From Streptomyces profundus (GTDB taxonomy: Bacteria; Actinomycetota; Actinomycetes; Streptomycetales; Streptomycetaceae), in contig NZ_CP082362.1 in NCBI RefSeq assembly GCF_020740535.1, forward strand, positions 7,003,501-7,067,500: a stretch of DNA of 64,000 bases, written 5' to 3'. The notes below the pieces were generated by a model that ran no database searches, was not told the origin of the DNA, and worked only from the letters and a program-made list of their open reading frames with translations. A program made the position numbers and the translations under genes. Shown here piece by piece: positions 26,178 through 33,439 of the stretch; within the stretch, counting starts at the first letter, position 1, and each line of letters starts with the position of its first letter.

Positions 26178-26351
26178 ATGGGTAAAAGTACAGACAGTCA
26201 GCCGCATGAGCTAACGCGCGAAGAGCGCGACGGAGCGGTGCGTCTCGCTGCGTGGATGCTGCACATCTGTGCGTGCGGCGCGGGCGGCGCGGGCGAACCA
26301 TGCCGGATCAGGGCTGAGCTGGACGCCGTGGTCGAAGGCGAGGCGTCATGA
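26178..26351 (+). CDS. Small Cys-containing protein of unknown function
   Basis: 57 residues from ATG 26178, with AAAGAG 8 bases upstream; an ATG at 26151 is possible. The start is acidic/basic (HELTREERDGAVRLAAW), followed by MLHICACGAGGAGEPC with three closely spaced cysteines that could bind metal. It begins a three-gene plus-strand run: the next gene starts inside its stop (ATGA). Similar small proteins are common in actinomycete mobile regions, but no family function is known to me. Confidence 0.6.
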   Translation: MGKSTDSQPHELTREERDGAVRLAAWMLHICACGAGGAGEPCRIRAELDAVVEGEAS

Positions 26352-26530
26352 TGCACCGCCTGAAGACCCTGTTTCGCCCGCAGGGCAGGCACCGGCGAGT
26401 GATCCCCGAGCAGTACGCCCACGTAGCGGGCTTGCGAGACCTTCCGACCCTCGAACGGCGCTACTGGGTCAGCGTGCTGGAAGCATCAGCGCGCATGGCC
26501 GACCACGGGCGTGGGTGGTCCTGTGGCTGA
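26348..26530 (+). CDS. Small basic protein of unknown function
   Basis: 60 residues. ATG 26348 overlaps the stop of the preceding gene (ATGA), and its own end overlaps the next gene, which argues for translation. It is basic at the front (MMHRLKTLFRPQGRHRRVIP) with a helical RDLPTLERRYWVSVLEASAR. No family recognised. Confidence 0.55.
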   Translation: MMHRLKTLFRPQGRHRRVIPEQYAHVAGLRDLPTLERRYWVSVLEASARMADHGRGWSCG

Positions 26531-26918
26531 CGAACATCTGAAGCTGATCCGAGACGCCCTGCGCGGTGAACTGGCCCTGCGCGGGGACCTGAACGTAGTC
26601 AAGATCGTGGAGGACGGACGTGGGAACCACCGGTTTGAGTTCCGGGTGCCCCCGGCCGTCGCCGAGGAGATCGCCTATGCGCTGGTCGAACCCACGAATG
26701 TCCCTGAGCCGGGTACCGCGATGTTCTCGACACGTCTCGGGGGTGTGGGTGTCCTGGTGCATCGGGTCAGTAGCCAGCGGGTCAAGCTGCGGGCCCTCGG
26801 GGACCCCCACATGATGTGGACCGCCATGCTCGCTGACCTACGGCCGGCCACCTTGGCCGAGATTGACAAGGCCCTGACCCGTGAGGGCGCGGAACCTCGG
26901 TATGAAGCTGCGCCGTAG
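26523..26918 (+). CDS. Hypothetical protein, third gene of small operon
   Basis: 131 residues from a GTG at 26523 (VADEHLKLIRD), which overlaps the previous stop by 8 bases; a GTG at 26511 is possible. Alternating hydrophobic strands (NVVKIVEDGRGNHRFEFRV; VGVLVHRVSSQRVKLRALG) and helices suggest a small alpha/beta domain. It is soluble, with no signal peptide or catalytic motif visible. Function is unknown; the operon context and the matching hairpins at its end and after the next gene suggest one accessory unit. Confidence 0.6.
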   Translation: MADEHLKLIRDALRGELALRGDLNVVKIVEDGRGNHRFEFRVPPAVAEEIAYALVEPTNVPEPGTAMFSTRLGGVGVLVHRVSSQRVKLRALGDPHMMWTAMLADLRPATLAEIDKALTREGAEPRYEAAP

Positions 26919-26926
26919 CACGGCCA

Positions 26927-26965
26927 GCCCCTCCATGCGTTGCCCCCGTGACACATGGATGGGGC
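26927..26965. terminator. Hairpin repeat, copy 1
   Basis: GCCCCTCCATG (26927-26937) pairs with CATGGATGGGGC (26954-26965) with one bulged T, around a 16-base loop CGTTGCCCCCGTGACA. It lies 9 bases after the preceding stop. The loop and stem closely match copy 2 at 27418-27457. It is probably a terminator, though no T-run follows. Confidence 0.65.
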
Positions 26966-27004
26966 CAAGCCACTCAAGTCCCCCAACCACAGAAAGGCAA
27001 CCCC

Positions 27005-27310
27005 ATGATGATCTATCTGCCGACGGATGAAATCGACCTGGAGTTTGACCAGGAGGACCCGTTGGGCCTGGTGGCTGCCACCGAACAGGCCGTGCGCCGC
27101 CATGGGGTCACGTTGACCGACGTCGGTGTCGATTCGCGGTACATGTACCTGTCCTCTACCGACAACGTGATCATCGAGCTGGGCGGTTGCCGGGGAGACG
27201 GACTCCGGAAGCTCATCAGGGCTCTGAACGCGGCCCCCGTGGAGGATGAGCCGGCCAGCGAGAAGACGGCCCCGGAGGAAGTAACCCCCGAGTTCTGTCA
27301 GGTCAGTTGA
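27005..27310 (+). CDS. Hypothetical acidic protein between twin hairpins
   Basis: 101 residues from ATG 27005 (AAAGG upstream). The fold looks alpha/beta: IDLEFDQEDPLGLVAATEQA, then RHGVTLTDVGVDSRYMYLSS and NVIIELGGCRG. The C-terminal 20 residues are acidic and disordered in appearance. No family or motif recognised. The gene is flanked on both sides by near-identical hairpins, implying it is its own transcription unit. Confidence 0.6.
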   Translation: MMIYLPTDEIDLEFDQEDPLGLVAATEQAVRRHGVTLTDVGVDSRYMYLSSTDNVIIELGGCRGDGLRKLIRALNAAPVEDEPASEKTAPEEVTPEFCQVS

Positions 27311-27417
27311 GCCGGGCACCACGGACGCCCCCTATCGGAATGCGTCGCACCGGATGACGCGGTGGCCTCTCATCCCCAACCCGGATCAACACTCTCTCCA
27401 GCCCTGACAAGGGCCCA

Positions 27418-27457
27418 GCCCCGTCCATGTGTTGCCCCCGTGGCGCATGGACGGGGC
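27418..27457. terminator. Hairpin repeat, copy 2
   Basis: A perfect 12-bp stem, GCCCCGTCCATG (27418-27429) with CATGGACGGGGC (27446-27457), closes a 16-base loop TGTTGCCCCCGTGGCG. Compensating changes relative to copy 1 (26927-26965) keep the pairing while the loop core GTTGCCCCCGTG is constant. It sits between two converging genes. Confidence 0.72.
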
Positions 27458-27603
27458 TTCCGCATGTGTGCTGAGCCGCTGTAACCTCCAGAACCGCTCC
27501 TTGGGGGCGATCGGGCCGGCCATGGCCACCCAGTCTCGGCCAGGGAAGCCGGCCGACGTCCACCGTGGCGGCCACAGCGCCGACGGCGGAGTGGGGCCGG
27601 CCG

Positions 27604-27987
27604 TCAGGGCGTCGTGGCGGCCCGCTCGGCGGCGCCGCGCAGCACGCAGAACTCGTTCCCCTCGGGATCGGCGAGGATCGCCCAGCCCGTGCCGTCGGGG
27701 TTCCGGTGGTCGGCGACAAAGGCGGCGCCGAGGCCGAGCAGCCGTTCCACCTCCTGTTCGCGGGAGGTCTCCGGGCGCAGGCAGAGATGGATCCGGTTCT
27801 TGTCCGTCTTGGGCTCCGGCACCTGGTTGAAGTACAGCACCGGGCCCTCGGGCAGCAGGACCACCGTCTCCTGATCGCCCGGTTCGGCCTCCGGATGCAT
27901 GGGGTGGCCGGTCACCCCGCTCCAGAAACGGGCCAGCTCATAGGCGTCCGCACAGTCGATCGCCACGTTCTGCACTATCGAGACCAT
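27604..27987 (-). CDS. VOC (glyoxalase/dioxygenase-like) family protein
   Basis: 127 residues from ATG 27987 (MVSIVQNVAIDCADA). A single vicinal-oxygen-chelate unit: an opening strand with DCADAYELARFWSGVTG, LYFNQVPEPKTDKNRIHLCL, and the closing ILADPEGNEFCVL that supplies the metal-ligand Glu. Such proteins are usually uncharacterised metal-dependent or antibiotic-binding members of the superfamily. The frame extends upstream, but that part overlaps the cellulase promoter. It is divergent from the GH5 gene. Confidence 0.85.
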   Translation of the reverse strand: MVSIVQNVAIDCADAYELARFWSGVTGHPMHPEAEPGDQETVVLLPEGPVLYFNQVPEPKTDKNRIHLCLRPETSREQEVERLLGLGAAFVADHRNPDGTGWAILADPEGNEFCVLRGAAERAATTP

Positions 27988-28104
27988 GCGTGCGAGCCTC
28001 GCCGATTTCCGCTCCGGATGCCAGCGGGTTGTGCCCGTTCCTCCCCCGCTGGGGCGGTTATGCGAACGTCGTTCGACAGCTAGCATCCGTCAGGCATGGC
28101 GGCA

Positions 28105-28118
28105 TGGGAGCGCTCCCG
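28105..28118. promoter_or_regulatory. CebR-type operator upstream of GH5 cellulase
   Basis: TGGGAGCGCTCCCG differs by one base from the CebR consensus TGGGAGCGCTCCCA. It ends 42 bases before the cellulase start codon, a position suited to repression. It is the mirror-type variant of the site at 17652: that one is off at the first base, this one at the last. Confidence 0.85.
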
Positions 28119-28160
28119 CGCCGCCGGGACCCCCCTCAGTTCGCCAACGGAAGGGCCCAC

Positions 28161-29876
28161 GTGAAGAGCCGCTCACGAGCTTTGCTGACTGTTCTGACTC
28201 TCTTGCTGACCGCTTTCGGGCTGGCGGGCCTGCCCTCCGCCTCCCTTGCCTCGGCCCAGGCCGGCCCCGCCGGCCCCGGGACCACCGCCGCGCAGGATGT
28301 GGTGGCGGCGATGCAGCCCGGCTGGAACCTGGGCAACACCCTCGACGCCACCGGCGACGACGAGACCTCCTGGGGGAACCCCAGGGTCGAGCCCGAACTC
28401 CTGGGCGCCATCAAGGAGGAGGGCTTCAACAGCGTCCGGATTCCGGTGACCTGGGGGCAACACCAGGGCTCAGGACCCGACTACACCATCGACCCCGCCT
28501 ATCTGGAGCGCGTCCAGGAGGTCGTCGGCTGGGCCGTCGACGAGGGGCTCTATGTCCTCATCAACGTCCACCACGACTCGTGGCAGTGGGTGATGGACCT
28601 CCCCACCCGGCATGACGAGGTGCTCGCCCGCTACACCGCCACCTGGGAGCAGATCGCCGACGCGTTCCGCGACGCGCCGGACCTGTTGCTCTTCGAGAGC
28701 ATCAACGAGCCCTTCTTCGAGGGCTCGTCGGGTGAGGCGCAGGACGCCGAGCTGCTGCACGAACTCAACAGCGTCTTCCACACGTTGGTGCGCGACTCGG
28801 GTGGCGGCAACGCCGACCGGCTGCTTGTCCTGCCCACCCTGCACACCTCGTCCGACCAGCCCCGGCTCGACGAACTGGCTGCGACCTTCGAGGAGTTGGA
28901 CGATCCCCACCTCGCCGCCACGGTGCACTACTACGGCTTCTGGCCGTTCAGTGTGAACGTCGCCGGCTACACCAGGTTCGACGCGGAGACCGAGGCGGAT
29001 CTGACCGGCGCCTTCGACCGGGTCCACGAGACCTTTGTGGCGCGCGGCATCCCGGTGATCCTCGGCGAGTACGGGCTGCTCGGCTTCGACCGGCACACCG
29101 GCACCGTCCAGCAGGGCGAGAAGCTGAAGTTCTTTGAGGCGTTCGGCGCCGAGGCGCGCGAGCACCAGGTGACCACCATGCTGTGGGACAACGGGCAGCA
29201 TCTGGGGCGTACGTCGTTCGAGTGGAGTGACCCGGCGCTGTTCGCGCAGGTCGCGTCGAGCTGGGACGGCCGCTCCGGCACCGCGTCCACCGACCAGGTC
29301 TATGTGGAGCGTGGCGCCGAACCCGCCCCGGCCACGGTGGAGTTGAACCTCAACGGCACCTCGCTGACCTCTCTCTCGCACGGTTCGGAGCAGCTGGTCG
29401 ACGGGGTCGACTACACGCTGGCCGGGGATCAGCTGACGCTGGCCGCCGGGACACTGGACCGGCTGACGGAGTCCCAGGAGTACGGCGTCAATGCGGTGTT
29501 GACGTTGGAGTTCTCAGCGGGCGTGGACTGGGACCTGCGGGTCATCGTCCATGAGGCGCCGTCCCTCGACGCGGTCGCCGGCACCACCGAGGGGCTGGCC
29601 GTCCCCGCCACCTTCCGGGGCGACCAACTGGCCACCATGGAGGCGGTGTACGCGGACGGTGGCAACGCCGGGCCGCACGACTGGACCTCCTACAAGGAGT
29701 TCGGCGCGGCCTTCGAACCGGACTACGACGCCGGGTCCATCACCCTGACCTCGGACTTCTTCGCCGAGGTCGACGACGGGTCCACCGTCGAGCTGACGTT
29801 CCACTTCTGGAGCGGCGAGACCGTGGCGTACACCCTGGTCCGCTCGGGCGGTCAGGTCACCGGCAGCCCCGCCTGA
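28161..29876 (+). CDS. Secreted GH5 cellulase with CBM_X2/Ig-like C-terminal modules
   Basis: 571 residues from the GTG at 28161 (GGAAGGG 5 bases upstream). A Sec signal peptide (LLTVLTLLLTAFGLAGLPSA, cleavage near SAQA). GH5 domain (~45-345): WNLGNTLDA, GFNSVRIPVTW, INVHHD, the acid/base in ESINEP (E183) and the nucleophile in ILGEYG (E303). The C-terminal half has a CBM_X2/Ig-like module (~350-445, NLNGTSLTSLSHG) and a second beta-rich module (~446-571) with a KEFGAAFEPDYDAGS region. The enzyme cleaves internal beta-1,4-glucan bonds. It pairs functionally with the LPMO of this window through the shared CebR box. Confidence 0.94.
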   Translation: MKSRSRALLTVLTLLLTAFGLAGLPSASLASAQAGPAGPGTTAAQDVVAAMQPGWNLGNTLDATGDDETSWGNPRVEPELLGAIKEEGFNSVRIPVTWGQHQGSGPDYTIDPAYLERVQEVVGWAVDEGLYVLINVHHDSWQWVMDLPTRHDEVLARYTATWEQIADAFRDAPDLLLFESINEPFFEGSSGEAQDAELLHELNSVFHTLVRDSGGGNADRLLVLPTLHTSSDQPRLDELAATFEELDDPHLAATVHYYGFWPFSVNVAGYTRFDAETEADLTGAFDRVHETFVARGIPVILGEYGLLGFDRHTGTVQQGEKLKFFEAFGAEAREHQVTTMLWDNGQHLGRTSFEWSDPALFAQVASSWDGRSGTASTDQVYVERGAEPAPATVELNLNGTSLTSLSHGSEQLVDGVDYTLAGDQLTLAAGTLDRLTESQEYGVNAVLTLEFSAGVDWDLRVIVHEAPSLDAVAGTTEGLAVPATFRGDQLATMEAVYADGGNAGPHDWTSYKEFGAAFEPDYDAGSITLTSDFFAEVDDGSTVELTFHFWSGETVAYTLVRSGGQVTGSPA

Positions 29877-29882
29877 CGCGTC

Positions 29883-29910
29883 GGTGCCCGCCCGGGAACG
29901 GGCGGGCACC
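29883..29910. terminator. Bidirectional terminator after GH5 gene
   Basis: A perfect 12-bp stem GGTGCCCGCCCG (29883-29894) / CGGGCGGGCACC (29899-29910) with a stable GGAA tetraloop. It lies between converging genes and serves the cellulase and the propeller protein. Confidence 0.85.
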
Positions 29911-29921
29911 CACGCCGGGGG

Positions 29922-31397
29922 TCACCGGTAGACGAGCATGGCCGGCGGGTTGACGCCGCCGGCGTGGAAGGTCTCGTTGCTGAGCACGAAGGTGTCGGAC
30001 GCCGCGTCCCAGCGCGGCCTGATGTGGTGGAGCAGCAGGTTCGGCGTCACGGCCTCGTTGCCGGCCACGGCGGCCTCCTGCGCCGCCGCCTCGGGGTCGA
30101 GCGTCATCAGCTCGGTGGCCTCGCCCGACGCCGGGTCGATGGTCACCACCGCGCCCGGCTGTTGGCCCACCCCCGGCTGGTAGGCGAGCACCGCCCCGTC
30201 GAGGCTGTCGAACGGCCGGATGTCGTCGTGTCCCCCGACCGGTTCGGTCTCGTACAGGGGCTCGCCGGTCGCCAGGTCGAAGGTCACCACGGTGGGCGTC
30301 GCCCGGGTCGTGGACACCAGGGCCAGCCGCCCGTCGGCGACCACGGCGGCGTCACAGGTCCGCCAGAGGCACGGGCTCACATAGCGGTCGCTGGTGAAGT
30401 CGAGGGTGTGCGCGATGCCCGTGTGGTTGTCGTGGACGACGAACAGCCGCGCCTCCCGCTCCTCGCCGACGGCGGCGTGCACGACCAGCGGTTCGGCCGA
30501 GAGGACCGCGTTGACCTCCATCGGCTCACCGTCCAGCTCGGGCCCGTACGCCCAGGACCAGAGCTCCCGCCCGTCCTCGGCGACCCCGCGCACCTCGCCG
30601 CCGTCCGTGGCCTCCTGGCCGCCGCAGCGGGTGAGCGCCACCAGGGTCTCGTCCAGCACCTGGTAGGAGATGTCCGCGCACGGGTCGTCCAGCACGCTGT
30701 GGCGCCACAGTTCGCTTCCGTCGCTGACCCGGTAGGCGGCCGAGCCCAGCTGGATGCCGGAGCCGATCGCGACCGTGTCGCCGAGCAGCGCGGGCGCCTC
30801 GTCCCGTCCGGGGGAGACCGGCAGGTCCACGGGGAAGGTGGTGATCTCCTCGCCCGTGGTGATGTCGAGGACGGTCATGGCCTCGCAGTCGCGGCCCTGG
30901 AGCACGGCGATCCGGTTCTGGTCGGCGCGCGGCGAGGCCAGGCACTCGCTGTCGCCGCCCAGGCGCTCCACGGGGAAGGTCCAGGACTCCTCGCCGGAGT
31001 CCAGGTCGTGGGCGACGACGGCGGTGTCCATCAGGCGGACCACCGTGTCCTCGGTGAACCAGGTGCCGCTGGCGGAGAGCAGCAGGTCCTCGGCGCTGAC
31101 GCCGGGGGACGGCAGGTCCCAGGCGAGCGTTCCCTCGGCGGGGCCGGCCGGGTCGTCCACCACCTCGTCGGTGTCGCCGCCGCCCCCGTTGTCGTCGTCG
31201 CCCGTCAGCAGGACGCGGGCGAAGCCGCCGCCGACGATCAGCAGGACGACGACCGTCAGGATCAGGAACACGCGGGAGCGGCGAGGGTCGCCTGGGCCGC
31301 CCCTTCGCGACCCGACCGGCGGTGTCGGTGGGCCGAACCCGGGCGGCTGGGTCGGCGCGTACGGCGACACCGGATGCTGTGGTGGCTGCTGTGACAT
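29922..31397 (-). CDS. Membrane-anchored PQQ-type beta-propeller protein
   Basis: 491 residues from ATG 31397. A Pro/Gln-rich cytoplasmic start (MSQQPPQHPVSPYAPTQPPG) is followed by one transmembrane helix (VFLILTVVVLLIVGGGFARVLL), an acidic Gly/Asp linker, and an extracellular domain of about 400 residues with repeated strands ending in GxxxW motifs (DLDSGEESWTFPV; DGSELWRHSV; DGRELWSWAY), typical of PQQ-like propeller blades. Paired cysteines suggest disulfides outside the cell. Function in the actinomycete envelope is unknown; no cofactor-binding or enzymatic residues are evident. Earlier in-frame starts overlap unrelated sequence. Confidence 0.82.
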   Translation of the reverse strand: MSQQPPQHPVSPYAPTQPPGFGPPTPPVGSRRGGPGDPRRSRVFLILTVVVLLIVGGGFARVLLTGDDDNGGGGDTDEVVDDPAGPAEGTLAWDLPSPGVSAEDLLLSASGTWFTEDTVVRLMDTAVVAHDLDSGEESWTFPVERLGGDSECLASPRADQNRIAVLQGRDCEAMTVLDITTGEEITTFPVDLPVSPGRDEAPALLGDTVAIGSGIQLGSAAYRVSDGSELWRHSVLDDPCADISYQVLDETLVALTRCGGQEATDGGEVRGVAEDGRELWSWAYGPELDGEPMEVNAVLSAEPLVVHAAVGEEREARLFVVHDNHTGIAHTLDFTSDRYVSPCLWRTCDAAVVADGRLALVSTTRATPTVVTFDLATGEPLYETEPVGGHDDIRPFDSLDGAVLAYQPGVGQQPGAVVTIDPASGEATELMTLDPEAAAQEAAVAGNEAVTPNLLLHHIRPRWDAASDTFVLSNETFHAGGVNPPAMLVYR

Positions 31398-31606
31398 GTC
31401 CGTGGGTCCCCCTGTGGCTCGCGGGAGCGAACGCCTTCCCCGGCGCCCGTCGCGGTGGTGAGACGCCGAGCGGCGCGCGGTCAGTTCCGCGTCGGCGCGG
31501 CGGGCGTTCCGCTGGAACACCCAGGCCCGTACGGTACTTCAGCGCTCGGGGGACGGTTGCCGACGGGGCGTCGGCCCGGGGGAGCTCCGACGCCGCGTCG
31601 CGCGGG

Positions 31607-33439
31607 TCAGCCCATGGCGCGGTCGAGGTTGGCCGCCGCGCTGATGAGCGCGAGATGGGTGAACGCCTGGGGGAAGTTGCCCAGGTGTTCCCCGGTGAGG
31701 CTGATCTGCTCCGCGTACTGCCCCACGTGGTTGGCGTAGGTGAAGGTCTTCTCCAGGGCGAGCCTGGCCTGTTCGATCTGTCCCGTCCTGGTCAGCGCCT
31801 CCACCCACCAGAAGGAGCAGATGGAGAACGTGCCCTCGGCTCCGCCGAGCCCGTCGGGGGCGAGGTCGGGGTCGTAGCGGAAGACCAGGCTGTCGGCGAC
31901 GAGGTTGTCGGTGATGGCGGTCAGGGTGGAGCGGAAGCGCGGGTCCGTCGGGGAGATCAGCTTGACCATGGGCATCAGCAGCAGCGAGGCGTCGAGCAGC
32001 GGCTGTTCGCTCCGCTGCCCCTCGTCGAGCAGCCGTTGGACGAAGGTGCCGGCCTCCGCGTCCCAGCCGCGCTCCATCACCTGGGCGTAGATCCGGTCGC
32101 GTTCGGCCATCCACCGTCCGAGATCGCCGGGGAGGCCGCGCTGGCGCGCCATCCTGACCATGCGTTCGACGGCGACCCAGGACATCACCCGCGAGTAGGT
32201 GTGGTTCTGCTTGCCGGCGCGGGTCTCCCAGATGCTCTCGTCCGGCTGGTCCCAGTTCCGCAGCAGCCATTCGAGCACCCCGCACAGGTCGGCCCAGCTG
32301 TCGTGCGAGATGCCCGTGCCGTACTTGTTGAAGAGGTAGACGCTGTCGACGAGTTCGCCGTAGATGTCCAGCTGGAGCTGGTCGGAGGCGTTGTTCCCGG
32401 TGCGCACCGGGCGGGAGCCGCAGTAGCCGGCGAGGTGGTCGAGCTCCTCCTCGGGGAGGCAGGGGTCGCCGTCGATGCTGTACATGACGCGCAGTGGCCC
32501 GGTGCCGCTCTCCGTTGTGCCACGCAGACAGCGGGTCAGCCAGCCCATGAACGCGTCGGCCTCGTTGGTGAAGCCGAGCCGCAGCAGCGCGTAGAGGGAG
32601 AACGCGGCGTCCCTGATCCAGACGTGGCGGTAGTCCCAGTTCCGCTCGCCGCCGAGCCGCTCGGGCAGCCCCAGCGTCGGCGCGGCGACCAGCGCGCCGC
32701 TGGGTTCGTGGGTGAGCAGCTTGAGGGTGAGCGCCGAACGGTTGACGGTCTCGCGCCAGCGCCCCGCGTAGGAGGACTGGCCGATCCAGCGGCGCCAGAA
32801 GAAGACGGTGGCCTCGAAGAGCTCCTCGGCGACCCTTTCGTCCAGCCCGCCGGGCGCGGTGCCGCCCGCCGTGTCCAGCACGAAGAGGGCCGACTGGCCC
32901 TCGGCCAGGCTGAACCCGCCCCAGGCGTCCTGCTCCTCGATGTGCAGCGGGGTGCTGCTGAGCAGGGAGAGGGCCAGCCCGTCGCCGATGAACCTGACGC
33001 CGTTCGGCTGGGGTTCGGTGCGGTGCCGGGCGCGCCCGTAGTCCATCCGGGGTGCCACCTCGATCCGCATGTCCATCCCGCCCCGGACGCTCACCACGCG
33101 GCGCACCAGCCGCTGCCGGTGGTCCGGGTCGCGCTCCCTGAGCACCGGCATGAAGTCCTGGACCTCCAACATGCCGTCCTCGGTGAGCATGCGGGTGATC
33201 AGGATGTTGGTGTCCGGGAAGTAGAACTGCTGCCGGGAGGCCACCTCGCACCGGGGTTCGATCAGCCAGTGGCCGCCCTTCTCGGGGTCGAGCAGGGCGC
33301 CGAAGACGCTGGGCGAGTCGAAGCGGGGCGCGCAGAACCAGTCGATCCTGCCGTCGGTGCCGACCAGGGCGGCGGTGCGCATGTCGCCGATCAGGCCGTG
33401 TTCGGCGATCGGCAGATAGGGCGGGTCGAGCGGCTTCAT
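31607..33439 (-). CDS. GH15 family glycoside hydrolase (glucoamylase/trehalase-like)
   Basis: 610 residues from ATG 33439, which overlaps the stop of the upstream G6PDH-like gene (ATGA). N-terminal beta-sandwich (IAEHGLIGDMRTAALVGTDG, IDWFCAPRFDSPSVFGALLD), then the (alpha/alpha)6 barrel with GERNWDYRHVWIRDAAFSLY, EELDHLAGYCGSRPVRTGN, and the second catalytic Glu region GTFSICSFWWVEALTRTG. Actinobacterial proteins of this layout act on alpha-glucans, isomaltose or trehalose in the cytoplasm; there is no signal peptide. Coupling to a G6PDH-like gene points to glucose release feeding the pentose phosphate route. Confidence 0.93.
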   Translation of the reverse strand: MKPLDPPYLPIAEHGLIGDMRTAALVGTDGRIDWFCAPRFDSPSVFGALLDPEKGGHWLIEPRCEVASRQQFYFPDTNILITRMLTEDGMLEVQDFMPVLRERDPDHRQRLVRRVVSVRGGMDMRIEVAPRMDYGRARHRTEPQPNGVRFIGDGLALSLLSSTPLHIEEQDAWGGFSLAEGQSALFVLDTAGGTAPGGLDERVAEELFEATVFFWRRWIGQSSYAGRWRETVNRSALTLKLLTHEPSGALVAAPTLGLPERLGGERNWDYRHVWIRDAAFSLYALLRLGFTNEADAFMGWLTRCLRGTTESGTGPLRVMYSIDGDPCLPEEELDHLAGYCGSRPVRTGNNASDQLQLDIYGELVDSVYLFNKYGTGISHDSWADLCGVLEWLLRNWDQPDESIWETRAGKQNHTYSRVMSWVAVERMVRMARQRGLPGDLGRWMAERDRIYAQVMERGWDAEAGTFVQRLLDEGQRSEQPLLDASLLLMPMVKLISPTDPRFRSTLTAITDNLVADSLVFRYDPDLAPDGLGGAEGTFSICSFWWVEALTRTGQIEQARLALEKTFTYANHVGQYAEQISLTGEHLGNFPQAFTHLALISAAANLDRAMG

